Below are positions 14,385 through 21,643 of a DNA stretch of 31,955 nt, piece by piece. Source of the stretch: a virus. Under the pieces are notes generated by a model. It saw only the letters and a program-made list of their open reading frames with translations. It made no database searches and was not told the origin of the DNA. The DNA lies in the IMG/VR virus record IMGVR_UViG_3300011116_001201, positions 1 through 31,955 of that record; one strand, written 5' to 3'. The translations under genes were made by a program, and so were the position numbers. The number at the start of each line of letters is the position of its first letter. The stretch's first letter is position 1.

Positions 14385-15959
14385 TTAACCTCCAAGTGCT
14401 AGGATATATGGTGTTACATTTGCAAGAACACTTCTTTGATAAAAATTACCAAAGATTGTTCCTGAATTTTGGTCAATGGTGACACCATCACCAATTTTAA
14501 AGTTTCCTGATTGATCGGTGCTCGTATAAACAACCAACCCACCATTTCTCATATCAACTTCATTTTCTTGTATAGCAACACCACCAGTAGACGGTAATGC
14601 AGTCTCAATTGTGGTTCCAGACCCAACATATTCAAAAGAATGTCCCGAAGCAAGAATACGACTTTGCTTAAAGACCGGCACTGTGGTTCCGACACCAATT
14701 GCATAGGGTAGTTGCTCATTAATGGTAAATGTGCAGATACCTGCATTTGGTTGAGTGCAACTTACAATACTGTAATATTTTGGTTTTACATTAACAGACA
14801 AAACTGCAGTATTGATTCCAACATTTGGTGCAGATACTGTAATTGTCGGCACAGTCTCAAATCCTCTTCCCGAAGAAAATAAACTAATTTCACTCACCGA
14901 CCCATTTGTAATGGTTGCTGTTGCCTCTGCAGTAATTCCCCAGGCAGTTTCTGGACTGCTGATTGTAATCGTAGGGGCATTTGTATATCCTGTTCCTCCT
15001 GCACCAATCGTAATTGATTCAACCTCATAGTATAAATCATCAAAATAAACTACTTGACCATCAAATAATCTTGAAGTTCCAACTCCTGATATTGTAAAAG
15101 TAGTTGCTCCTGCATCTGCATTTGAAGTGATAATGCCAGCATGTTGAACACTACTTATCCCATCTGCAACCAACCCATAATTTCCAAAAGAAGAATTGGA
15201 GTTTGTTAAGTCACAAGACCCACCAGAGTCACAATAAACAGAGGTATCATTACAAATAGTAAACAAAGAAACTAATTGTGCATAACCATTATTTGTAATT
15301 GAAACACCAATTCCTCCCTGATTGTATTGAGTATAAGAATCAAGAACCATACTCTTTAGATTTCCTGAGGCATGATTTCCATTTATTTTCATTCCAATAC
15401 TGTTTGGAATAAAATTAGTACAATTTTGAATATAAGGGGATTGTGTTATATTTCCTGCACCCGAAGGATTGAATGCAAAAATGGCACCGGTATTCGTTGC
15501 ACCAGTGAAAGACATTTCTGCAATATAATTTCCATTTGTCACATAAAAAAGATCTCCCACATTTTGTGGAGAAACTGTAACTTCTCTTAAACTATCACCC
15601 ACAATACTTACTTGTTGTGGAATATTAATTGGATTATTTTCGGAGTATGTTCCTGCCGAAACTTTAATTACTGTTCCGGTGGTTGCAATTGAAACTGCTC
15701 CTGCAATCGTTGCTTTTGCATCTCCAAGTTTTTGACCGGTATTTGTATCACTCCCATCTTTTGTAACATATAAGATGTTTGTAACTGTTGCACCAATACC
15801 AACACTTACAATATCTGTACCAATTCCAGATCTTTCTCTGCGAACAAAGATTTCTGCATCATAAGTATTGAGACTTAATTCACCTAAAGGTAACTGATCT
15901 ACTGTCGGTTTCTTTCCCGGAACAGAAGATCTTTTTATTTTAATAACGGGTGCTGCCAT
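14385..15959 (-). CDS. Virion protein with parallel beta-helix (pectate-lyase-like) domain, 524 aa
   Basis: The N-terminus (APVIKIKRSSVPGKKPTVDQ, then LPLGELSLNTYDAEIFVRRE) is the 'IKIKRS...GEL..NT.D.E.FV' virion-attachment module found in cyanophage structural proteins. Residues about 60-280 (NILYVTKDGSDTNTGQKLGD ... TVIKVSAGTYSENNPINIPQ ... VSIVGDSL) are the classic entry into a right-handed beta-helix of the DUF1565/pectate-lyase fold. A later part (ITIGAGGTGYTNAPTITISS) contains GGxGYTxxPxVxIS-type repeats. It is probably a fibre or tail spike, and glycan binding or cleavage is possible; no catalytic residues can be assigned. GAGG precedes the ATG and a GATAAATA late motif lies upstream. 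Confidence 0.85.
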   Translation of the reverse strand: MAAPVIKIKRSSVPGKKPTVDQLPLGELSLNTYDAEIFVRRERSGIGTDIVSVGIGATVTNILYVTKDGSDTNTGQKLGDAKATIAGAVSIATTGTVIKVSAGTYSENNPINIPQQVSIVGDSLREVTVSPQNVGDLFYVTNGNYIAEMSFTGATNTGAIFAFNPSGAGNITQSPYIQNCTNFIPNSIGMKINGNHASGNLKSMVLDSYTQYNQGGIGVSITNNGYAQLVSLFTICNDTSVYCDSGGSCDLTNSNSSFGNYGLVADGISSVQHAGIITSNADAGATTFTISGVGTSRLFDGQVVYFDDLYYEVESITIGAGGTGYTNAPTITISSPETAWGITAEATATITNGSVSEISLFSSGRGFETVPTITVSAPNVGINTAVLSVNVKPKYYSIVSCTQPNAGICTFTINEQLPYAIGVGTTVPVFKQSRILASGHSFEYVGSGTTIETALPSTGGVAIQENEVDMRNGGLVVYTSTDQSGNFKIGDGVTIDQNSGTIFGNFYQRSVLANVTPYILALGG

Positions 15960-16020
15960 TCAAATTCCTCATATTTGGTATGTACCATAAGAATCCAATA
16001 TATATTGGAAGATTATTATA

Positions 16021-16028
16021 TATTTATC
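16021..16028 (-). promoter_or_regulatory. Late promoter motif GATAAATA
   Basis: The motif lies 62 bases before the ATG of the beta-helix protein. Between them is a 14-base palindrome CCAATATATATTGG (15995-16008) that may form a leader hairpin. Confidence 0.6.
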
Positions 16029-16032
16029 AATA

Positions 16033-16209
16033 TTAATTTTTTCCCAAATCAATATCTCTTAACTCATATTGTTCAATTTGAGAAGTTAAAGAATTGATTG
16101 TTTTTGTTAAACTATTAACCTGTGTTTCTAAAACAATATTTTGATTAAACAACTCAAATGCTTTTTGTTGATATGACGCAATCACATCTTTATAATCTTC
16201 TTCGCTCAT
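16033..16209 (-). CDS. Small coiled-coil protein, 58 aa
   Basis: A short frame between two virion genes encodes MSEEDYKDVIASYQQKAFEL, then FNQNIVLETQVNSLTKTINSL and a C-terminal SQIEQYELRDIDLGKN. Hydrophobic residues recur in a heptad-like pattern from about residue 25 to 50, so a coiled coil is likely. Short proteins starting with this kind of 'SEEDYK.VIASYQQK' sequence recur beside fibre genes in cyanophages, as far as I recall. It lies 16 bases after the preceding gene. No Shine-Dalgarno is visible, but the composition is typically coding. A trimerising or assembly role is a guess. Confidence 0.7.
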   Translation of the reverse strand: MSEEDYKDVIASYQQKAFELFNQNIVLETQVNSLTKTINSLTSQIEQYELRDIDLGKN

Positions 16210-16225
16210 AATAAAATATTATTAA

Positions 16226-17677
16226 TTAGAATGTGCCGCAATCAATTGTAATATTTTCTAGATTTCTTGTAGTACCAGTGCAAGAAATCACTTGTGATGC
16301 CCCTGCACAATCGTTCACAAAGAGAGATGCAATCTCAATTGGTGCAAAGGTTGTGACTGTAAGTTGTGGAGTATTTACATTACTTCCATCAGTATCAGCA
16401 GTCAGAACACTTGCAAACTTAAATCTTGCATCTGTATGTTCCCAAATAAATGCTGATTTTTTTGCAGCACCACTCGCATGGTAGTTGAAGAGAACACCAA
16501 GGTCCCAAGTGGTTGCAGATGATGGTGCTGCACCATTCACGATACCCAAGTCAATTGTTCTGTCTTCTACTGTAAGAGCAGCAGTATTGACTTGAGTTGT
16601 AGATCCATTTACATAAAGATTTCCACCAACTGTGAGGTCATCAGCAACCGTAACATCATTACCTGCAAGTGTAATCGCAGTTGTTCCATCAGATGCCTTA
16701 ATATCATTACCATTAATTCTTATATCACCACCAACAACCAAATCTGTAGAGAAAGTAGAAACACCAGTAACATTAATACCACCAGCACCAACAACGAGTC
16801 CACCAGCACCAAAGGTAAGATTAGCACTATCTTCAAGAGCACCTGAAGTTCCGGCAAGAACAACTCTACCAGCAGTTAGGTCAGATACCGTTGCCGAAGA
16901 AAGAGTTGTTTCACCACCAGAAATATCAGCACCACCATTTGCATCAATCGCACCAGTAAAAGTAGAAAGGCCAGCAACACTAATATTTGTAGTCGCAACA
17001 CTTACTACATTCAGATTTCTCCATCTTTGTGTAGTAATACCTAAATCGTGAGCATTATCGGTATTTGGAAGGAGACTTGAAATAAACTCACCACCAACAT
17101 TAATATCATCGGTGTTTCCATCACCAAGATTGATTGTACCCCCCTTAAATGTTACGACACCAACAAACTCTGCATATCCACCGACATGAAGGTTTTCTTT
17201 GACGGTAAGGTTTTTTGCAATACCAAGACCACCATCAATTTGAACCGCACCAGTATTCTCGTTACCTAAAGTATTGTCGGTTGTGTCTGTAAATGATGCA
17301 ATACCGGTAAAAACCGGAGATGCAGAACCACTTGACCAACTTAGATTTCCACTACCATCATTCGTCAGAACGGAAGATGCCGAACCCTGAGACCCCGGAA
17401 GCACAAAGGTTACAATCCCAGCAAGAGTTCCTGGGGATTTGATTGTAACAAAATCAGTGCCGTTATTTGTCCCTTCTACAAAGTTTACACCACTTCCTGT
17501 GGTTGTAGTTTCTCTTGTCCAGTAACGATGAGAACCAAAAAACTTATTGTTTTGAGTGGTACTATCAATACCTACATAAAGTTCGTAAGAATCAGTTGTA
17601 AATCCGGGTTCACCATCCCTGAGTCCGGGAAGATTAGCAAAAAGACCTCTTTTAAACTGTAAAACAGGAGATGGCAT
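16226..17677 (-). CDS. Fibre-like virion protein, 483 aa
   Basis: The start (MPSPVLQFKRGLFANLPGLR, then DGEPGFTTDSYELYVG) is the 'Q.KRG..A.LPGL..GEPGF..D..ELYVG' attachment module. It is followed by SGVNFVEGTNNGTDFVTIKS and repeated shaft blocks (GGTINLGDGNTDDINVGGEF, and ADDLTVGGNLYVNGSTTQVN followed by TAALTVEDRTIDLGIVNG). The C-terminus is a compact unique region (ASLFVNDCAGASQVISCTGT) without an S74 chaperone. It shares shaft vocabulary with the giant fibre but has a different anchor, so it is probably a separate fibre or baseplate-associated protein. A TATAAATA late motif lies 23 bases upstream of the ATG. Confidence 0.85.
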   Translation of the reverse strand: MPSPVLQFKRGLFANLPGLRDGEPGFTTDSYELYVGIDSTTQNNKFFGSHRYWTRETTTTGSGVNFVEGTNNGTDFVTIKSPGTLAGIVTFVLPGSQGSASSVLTNDGSGNLSWSSGSASPVFTGIASFTDTTDNTLGNENTGAVQIDGGLGIAKNLTVKENLHVGGYAEFVGVVTFKGGTINLGDGNTDDINVGGEFISSLLPNTDNAHDLGITTQRWRNLNVVSVATTNISVAGLSTFTGAIDANGGADISGGETTLSSATVSDLTAGRVVLAGTSGALEDSANLTFGAGGLVVGAGGINVTGVSTFSTDLVVGGDIRINGNDIKASDGTTAITLAGNDVTVADDLTVGGNLYVNGSTTQVNTAALTVEDRTIDLGIVNGAAPSSATTWDLGVLFNYHASGAAKKSAFIWEHTDARFKFASVLTADTDGSNVNTPQLTVTTFAPIEIASLFVNDCAGASQVISCTGTTRNLENITIDCGTF

Positions 17678-17699
17678 CTTTTTATACTATTTTTTTTAT

Positions 17700-17707
17700 T
17701 ATTTATA
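17700..17707 (-). promoter_or_regulatory. Late promoter motif TATAAATA
   Basis: An exact TATAAATA on the minus strand between the stop at 17713 and the ATG at 17677, at ideal distance for the 483-aa fibre gene. Confidence 0.75.
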
Positions 17708-17712
17708 AAGTA

Positions 17713-18036
17713 TTAGAATCCACCAGCATCCACATCAATCTTATCATCCAGAGCAACATCCAGTTGGTCTACAAACTCTTGAGGAAGTTGAGCATCCTCG
17801 GCAGCAGATTGTAAAACTTGGTCTGCAGGAACTAAAGTATATTTTTGAAGTGATGCATCATATGTCAGAACATAGTTATCACTTGCGGGAAGATTTGAGA
17901 CTGCAACGTCTGCTAAATCTGAAAGAAATTCTGCCACAACTGTTTTCTCCTGACTGATTGTAAAACTATTACCAGAACTCAATTTCACACTATGAGCACT
18001 TGCCTCTCTGTTTTGAGATACCTTAAAATCTGCCAT
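17713..18036 (-). CDS. Virion structural protein, 107 aa
   Basis: The sequence ADFKVSQNREASAHSVKLSS, then FTISQEKTVVAEFLSDLADV and a C-terminal SAAEDAQLPQEFVDQLDVAL, is of a type that I recall as a conserved structural protein next to fibre genes in marine T4-like phages. It is acidic with no membrane segment. A late motif precedes it. Its precise place in the virion is unknown; attachment or linker between tail and fibre is a guess. Confidence 0.7.
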   Translation of the reverse strand: MADFKVSQNREASAHSVKLSSGNSFTISQEKTVVAEFLSDLADVAVSNLPASDNYVLTYDASLQKYTLVPADQVLQSAAEDAQLPQEFVDQLDVALDDKIDVDAGGF

Positions 18037-18058
18037 GAGTAAGGTAAGAAATTTTAAG

Positions 18059-18066
18059 TATTTATG
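18059..18066 (-). promoter_or_regulatory. Late promoter motif CATAAATA over a stop codon
   Basis: CATAAATA on the minus strand contains the TAA stop of the 110-aa gene and lies 23 bases before the ATG at 18036. Confidence 0.65.
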
Positions 18067-18394
18067 TTGAGATACCTGCAGTCACCAGAGCCATTCCTTC
18101 AATTACTCTGGTTTTAGTTCCAGAATTGTTTGTGACTAAGATATCATAAAAATATCTTCCAGGAGTGATTGTGGAAGTAACTTCATCCGACATTGCAAGA
18201 GCAATCACACCTGTTGCAACAGTAATCGTGGTTGAGAAAGAGTAAGAAGTCGTGGACTCTGGAAACTTTTTGATTTTTGCGACTGCACTTGCACCTGATA
18301 ATGAGTATACAGAACCATTTGCATTTGTAATTGTAAATGAAGATGCAAAATCCGCACCCTGTTCAATTGTAATATTGACTGCTGGAACTGCCAT
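18062..18394 (-). CDS. Beta-rich virion protein (Ig-like), 110 aa
   Basis: The protein (AVPAVNITIEQGADFASSFT, then VYSLSGASAVAKIKKFPEST and a C-terminal GRYFYDILVTNNSGTKTRVI) has the 'I..G.DF...FT....G...L.G..A.A.IR' pattern. That pattern is typical of small Ig-like/BppU-N-type phage structural proteins that decorate baseplate or fibre attachment points. It has no cysteine or membrane helix. It is encoded just after the accessory island and is the first of the virion gene block in transcription order, with its own late motif. Confidence 0.75.
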   Translation of the reverse strand: MAVPAVNITIEQGADFASSFTITNANGSVYSLSGASAVAKIKKFPESTTSYSFSTTITVATGVIALAMSDEVTSTITPGRYFYDILVTNNSGTKTRVIEGMALVTAGIST

Positions 18395-18408
18395 TGTGGT
18401 TTTTTAGA

Positions 18409-18416
18409 TATTTATC
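18409..18416 (-). promoter_or_regulatory. Late promoter motif GATAAATA over a stop codon
   Basis: The minus strand reads TTGATAAATA: the TGA stop of the DUF6165-like gene overlaps the motif by two bases, 15 bases before the ATG at 18394. Confidence 0.65.
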
Positions 18417-18774
18417 AATATAACTTTATCTCTTGATAAATTGATTGAGTTTCTTCGTTGATTTCTTTTTTGATTTGTGCTCTTAAGTCATTGGTGATAT
18501 AAACACTTCTTGCAAGTTCTATAAACTCTTGATCAAACCTTTGTTCTTTTTCTAAAACTCTCAAGTCATCTTCAATCTTCCAAAGTTTTTGATTTACTTG
18601 AAATAATTTTGTAAGATAAGAATTATTATAAACTTGGTGTTCCTTTGCGATTTGGATGAGGTCTTGGAGTTCTTTTAAGACATATTGATTGTTTGTGTAT
18701 TGAGACTTGATTGAGAGTATAGAAATCTTATCTAATAGTTCTCCTGTTGATATTGGTATAGTTATTTCAATCAT
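18415..18774 (-). CDS. DUF6165-like protein, copy B, 119 aa
   Basis: The pattern ISTGELLDKISILSIKSQYT ... YVLKELQDLIQIAKEHQ matches my memory of the DUF6165 signature ('VSIGELLDKITILEIK'). The rest is helical and charged (KLWKIEDDLRVLEKEQRFDQ). It is closely similar along its whole length to the gene encoded about 900 bases upstream (copy A), so one of the two is a duplicate. DUF6165 proteins often sit near glycan or sulfate modification genes; no biochemical function is known to me. The ATG overlaps the P4H-like gene by 8 bases. Confidence 0.75.
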   Translation of the reverse strand: MIEITIPISTGELLDKISILSIKSQYTNNQYVLKELQDLIQIAKEHQVYNNSYLTKLFQVNQKLWKIEDDLRVLEKEQRFDQEFIELARSVYITNDLRAQIKKEINEETQSIYQEIKLY

Positions 18775-19447
18775 AATTCAAGTTATTATTTTTTGATTCA
18801 TTCTTTATTTCACTCAAGTCTGGAAATGTAGATACTCCTTGAGGTTCTGGTGTATTTAAAAACTCAATCCATCCAGTTGCAATATATTTAACTCCAGATA
18901 GTGGTGGATTTCCTCTATGTGTGTGTGTGAAATGTGCAGGAAAAAGAATAAAAGTTCCTGTTTTTGGTTTAATTCTTAATGATTGATATAAAAATTCAGT
19001 TTCACCACCTTCTTCTACATCATTTAAATACAGAGTCCAAACTAAAATTCTATCTCTATTATCAGGTAATGCACCGTGTTCACAATGCCAAACGTGATAT
19101 CCTTGGGTTGGGCAGGTTTTTTGTATTTTAATATATTTTGATTTGTGTTTTTGTAAAGATTGTAAAATTTGATATTGATTATTATATATTGGATAAATGT
19201 AATCATAAAATTTTTTATGAAATGAATCAATAAATCCCGGGTTCCAATCAAGTTCTATGGATGGACCAATACTTACCGAAACATCGTCATGTAAAATTAA
19301 ATTTTCTCTAGTATAAGAATAACCAGATTTATGATAATTTTCAAATAATTTTATAGTATCTTCACACTCTTTTAATGTAAATGCGTTTTCATAAATTCCA
19401 ATAAATTCTTTAAATTCATATTTAAGTTTTGATGGATTAAAAGTCAT
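18767..19447 (-). CDS. Prolyl-4-hydroxylase-like 2OG-Fe(II) oxygenase, 226 aa
   Basis: This is a P4H-type double-stranded beta-helix dioxygenase. The segments are YHVWHCEHGALPDNRDRILV (iron ligands H121 and E123, an HxE variant of HxD), WTLYLNDVEEGGETEFLYQ and IKPKTGTFILFPAHFTHTHR. The last holds a distal His, most likely H177, and Lys187 in GVKYIATGW could bind 2-oxoglutarate. Such cyanophage enzymes are proposed to hydroxylate protein prolines; the target is unknown. It directly follows the remnant oxygenase (stop 5 bases upstream) and overlaps copy B of the DUF6165-like gene. Confidence 0.88.
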   Translation of the reverse strand: MTFNPSKLKYEFKEFIGIYENAFTLKECEDTIKLFENYHKSGYSYTRENLILHDDVSVSIGPSIELDWNPGFIDSFHKKFYDYIYPIYNNQYQILQSLQKHKSKYIKIQKTCPTQGYHVWHCEHGALPDNRDRILVWTLYLNDVEEGGETEFLYQSLRIKPKTGTFILFPAHFTHTHRGNPPLSGVKYIATGWIEFLNTPEPQGVSTFPDLSEIKNESKNNNLNYD

Positions 19448-19451
19448 AATT

Positions 19452-19656
19452 TAGTTAAAGTTGATTGCACAATGAGTGATGTCTGTTGATGTTACTGAAT
19501 GATGTTACTGAATGATGTTACTGAATGATGTTTTATAGACCCATCAAAAAGTAACATACGATTTTCTACACATTGTACTTCAGTAGTATCCTTAAGCACA
19601 GTAAATTCATTAAAGGTTGTTACATAAAATAATACAACTCTATGAGTTTCTTTTCT
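19452..19656 (-). pseudogene. C-terminal remnant of a 2OG-Fe(II) oxygenase, frameshifted
   Basis: Translation gives RKETHRVVLFYVTTFNEFTV, then LKDTTEVQCVENRMLLFDGS and IKHHSVTS. This aligns with residues about 112-160 of the intact oxygenase at 23079-23636 (RKIPHQVALFYVTTNNGFTV ... CVENRMITFDGSIYHHSVTS). The remnant begins in frame immediately after the TAA of DUF6165-like copy A. The N-terminal half with the HxD iron site is missing. At HHSVTS a 13-bp tandem repeat adds 26 bases and shifts the frame to a stop. Removing two repeat units restores STDITHCAINFN and a stop at 19452, matching STNSVRCVININ of the intact copy. Confidence 0.88.
19488..19533. repeat. 13-bp tandem repeat, 3.5 copies
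   Basis: TGATGTTACTGAA occurs three times in direct succession (19488, 19501, 19514), followed by seven bases of a fourth copy. The homologous place in the intact paralogue has one copy, so two units were added here, a gain of 26 bases that breaks the frame. Confidence 0.95.
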
Positions 19657-20016
19657 TTATTTATGAACCTTTATTTCCTGATAGGATGAATTATATTTCT
19701 CATTGATTTCTTTTTTGATGCTTGCTCTTAAGTCATTTATTTTATAAACACTTCTTGCAAGTTCTATAAACTCTTCATCAAACATTTGTTCTTTTTCTAA
19801 AACTCTTAAGTCATCTTCAATTTTCCAGAGTTTTTGATTTACTTGAAATAATTTTGTAAGGTAAGAATCATTATAAACTTGATGTTTCTTTGCGATTTCT
19901 ATGAAGTCTTGGAGTTCTTTTGTCACATAAGAGTTGTCTGTGTATTGGGATTTGATTGAGAGTATAGAAATCTTATCTAATAGATCTCCTATTGATATTG
20001 GTGTGGTTATTTTCAT
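19657..20016 (-). CDS. DUF6165-like protein, copy A, 119 aa
   Basis: It is nearly collinear with copy B: ISIGDLLDKISILSIKSQYT, HQVYNDSYLTKLFQVNQKLW and KIEDDLRVLEKEQMFDEEFI. It differs mainly in the N-terminal three residues and the tail (SSYQEIKVHK against SIYQEIKLY). It overlaps the cupin-like gene by 4 bases. Because the oxygenase remnant starts right after its stop codon, the duplication or deletion junction probably lies at this point. Function unknown, as for copy B. Confidence 0.75.
   Translation of the reverse strand: MKITTPISIGDLLDKISILSIKSQYTDNSYVTKELQDFIEIAKKHQVYNDSYLTKLFQVNQKLWKIEDDLRVLEKEQMFDEEFIELARSVYKINDLRASIKKEINEKYNSSYQEIKVHK
19658..19665 (-). promoter_or_regulatory. Late promoter motif CATAAATA over a stop codon
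   Basis: The last codons of copy A (His-Lys-stop, CAT AAA TAA) spell CATAAATA. It is in the same position relative to copy A as the GATAAATA motif is to copy B, and would drive the remnant and the P4H-like gene. Confidence 0.5.
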
Positions 20017-20516
20017 GAGTAAATTAATTTTTTATTCTCATTCTCATTTAAATAATCTAAACCAAATGATATTCCAACTCTTGGAGATAAAGGAATAACA
20101 TCATGAAAAATTCCTCTGGGAACATAGATAATATCTCCAGGTTCTAAAATATAAGATATATTTTCATTGGATTCAAAAATTTTCCATTGCGTTGATCCTA
20201 TACATTGCCAATACCAAACATCAAATTTATCTTTATGTCTACCAAATGTTTTACTTTTCTTTGATAAACTTATGTATACATGATGAGAATAATTATTATT
20301 TGGATTATTATTTTTTATTTCATTTAAAATAAATTCAACCTCCTCTATGTTGAAAATGTCATGAAGTACAATTCCGCCACCAGGAAGAGATTTTGTTGAT
20401 ATTTTATATTGGATATTTAAATCTATATTTGATATTATTTTTTTCCAATCAGGAACTCTAGTTAAAAATTTTTTAATATATTTGTGAGACGAAGAGGAAT
20501 TGAATATGTTATCCAT
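20013..20516 (-). CDS. JmjC/cupin-4-like oxygenase, 167 aa
   Basis: The frame is open from a TTG at 20549, but the ATG at 20516 is preferred because it overlaps the stop of a small upstream frame. From that ATG, FGRHKDKFDVWYWQCIGSTQ gives the iron site H94-x-D96. The segment YILEPGDIIYVPRGIFHDVI supplies the distal H138 in the 'GD.lYvPrG..H' signature of JmjC/cupin-4 hydroxylases (RoxA-, FIH-type). The family hydroxylates protein side chains such as Arg, His or Asn. At 167 residues it is smaller than usual and lacks the extra C-terminal dimerisation region. It overlaps DUF6165-like copy A by 4 bases. Confidence 0.8.
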   Translation of the reverse strand: MDNIFNSSSSHKYIKKFLTRVPDWKKIISNIDLNIQYKISTKSLPGGGIVLHDIFNIEEVEFILNEIKNNNPNNNYSHHVYISLSKKSKTFGRHKDKFDVWYWQCIGSTQWKIFESNENISYILEPGDIIYVPRGIFHDVIPLSPRVGISFGLDYLNENENKKLIYS

Positions 20517-20655
20517 AATTAAAGTTTTTACTGAAGTTAATTTTTCCAAATTTATTAACTATCTCATAATCTGCATTAAATGTTTGTCTTATTCCTTTAG
20601 TTTGAGCATATATACCGTAAATTATCCAATTTTGACCATTTTGATATATTTTCAT
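20509..20655 (-). CDS. Short frame, 48 aa, possible halogenase remnant
   Basis: The frame encodes MKIYQNGQNWIIYGIYAQTK, then GIRQTFNADYEIVNKFGKINFS. Its stop overlaps the ATG of the cupin-like gene (ATGGATAA). It has coding-like composition but no Shine-Dalgarno and no motif that I recognise. It lies just past the broken halogenase, so it could be a leftover of its C-terminus, an independent small gene or chance. I do not assign a function. Confidence 0.4.
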   Translation of the reverse strand: MKIYQNGQNWIIYGIYAQTKGIRQTFNADYEIVNKFGKINFSKNFNYG

Positions 20656-20710
20656 AATTAAAAATTTTATTAATAATTGTAATTAATTTTATTTTTAGTT
20701 AAAGACTAGT

Positions 20711-21055
20711 CTAAGTAATATATTTATATCCATAAACTCCATAATATTCTCCATATTTTTCAGTATATTGAAATGAAATATTGTGCATGAAATTATTTTT
20801 TGCCCAATTTTCAAAAAAAACTCCAACTTTAAAAGTAGCATTACACTTTAAAATTGATTCTAAACTATTAATCCCCACGAAAGAACAGAATTCTGACCAA
20901 TGTTCAGTTGAACTTTCTCCCACCCCAACAATACCAATATCATTAGATTCCACTATCTTAATTTTTTTATGTGGAAATGCTGTTTTTAGCATTAGAGCAG
21001 ATATGCATCCAGATGTTCCACCTCCAAGAATTATTATGTCATTAATAGCATTCAT
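20711..21055 (-). pseudogene. Truncated flavin-dependent (tryptophan-type) halogenase
   Basis: This is the N-terminal start of a flavin-dependent halogenase. IIILGGGTSGCISALMLKTA is the FAD-binding GxGxxG variant (residues 11-16). GIVGVGESSTEHWSEF matches the family's GEST-like motif, and ATFKVGVFFENW holds Lys76 at the place of the essential active-site lysine. Family members are about 500 residues long, but this frame stops after 114 with YGVYGYKYIT. The WxWxIP motif and the rest of the substrate domain are absent. It is therefore probably inactive, cut by a deletion. Confidence 0.85.
20721..20728 (-). promoter_or_regulatory. Possible late motif TATAAATA in the halogenase end
   Basis: TATAAATA overlaps the codons for Tyr-Lys-Tyr four codons before the halogenase stop. 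It lies 66 bases upstream of the 48-aa frame. It could be a late promoter, or chance in AT-rich coding sequence. Confidence 0.35.
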
Positions 21056-21079
21056 ATTTGATATTAAAAAAATTATATA

Positions 21080-21637
21080 TTATTTAACTGGTATTTTTAT
21101 ATCTTTGGCACCGTGATAATCTACAATTAAATGAATCCTATCTTTTTTACTATTATTATTCACAGAATGAAGTTTACTATTATCAATTTCCCACATTTCG
21201 CCAACTTTCATATTTTTTTCCTCACCATTTACGGAAAAAATAACATCTTTATTTGTTATTATTGGAATATGAACTCTTCTTGGAATCAATAAAGATTTTC
21301 CACCATCTTCATGAGGAGGTATAGATTTTTTTATTTTTAATTTAGTAATTAAAATCCTTAAAATTTCACCATCTCCGTAAAAATTATACAATTTTTCAAT
21401 TAAAATTTTTGAAAATTCAGTAGAATTAAATTTTGAAAAATGTTTTCTTTGATTAGCAACTTTTAATCTACCAAGAGAATCCCAATCCCATAAAATTGGA
21501 ATTGTTTCAGTATCGGCATGTGCTTTTGCAATTCTCTGTCTAATTGATTCTTCTTTCCATTCATAGTGCGTTAAATCACTAACAAATTCTATTATTTCCT
21601 CTACATCTATTGTACCAATAAAAATATAATTTTTCAT
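21080..21637 (-). CDS. Aspartyl/asparaginyl beta-hydroxylase-like protein, 185 aa
   Basis: The sequence PPHEDGGKSLLIPRRVHIPI ... TNKDVIFSVNGEEKNMKVGE ... MWEIDNSKLHSVNNNSKKDR ... IHLIVDYH is the signature of the AspH-type (Asp_Arg_Hydrox) fold. H109-x-D111 and H157 are the likely iron ligands, and R167 would bind 2-oxoglutarate. Known members hydroxylate Asp/Asn side chains or lipid A acyl chains (LpxO). The bacterial and phage members are diverse, so the substrate cannot be told. The gene lies 6 bases past the stop of the next oxygenase and precedes the broken halogenase. Confidence 0.85.
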   Translation of the reverse strand: MKNYIFIGTIDVEEIIEFVSDLTHYEWKEESIRQRIAKAHADTETIPILWDWDSLGRLKVANQRKHFSKFNSTEFSKILIEKLYNFYGDGEILRILITKLKIKKSIPPHEDGGKSLLIPRRVHIPIITNKDVIFSVNGEEKNMKVGEMWEIDNSKLHSVNNNSKKDRIHLIVDYHGAKDIKIPVK

Positions 21638-21643
21638 ATTATT

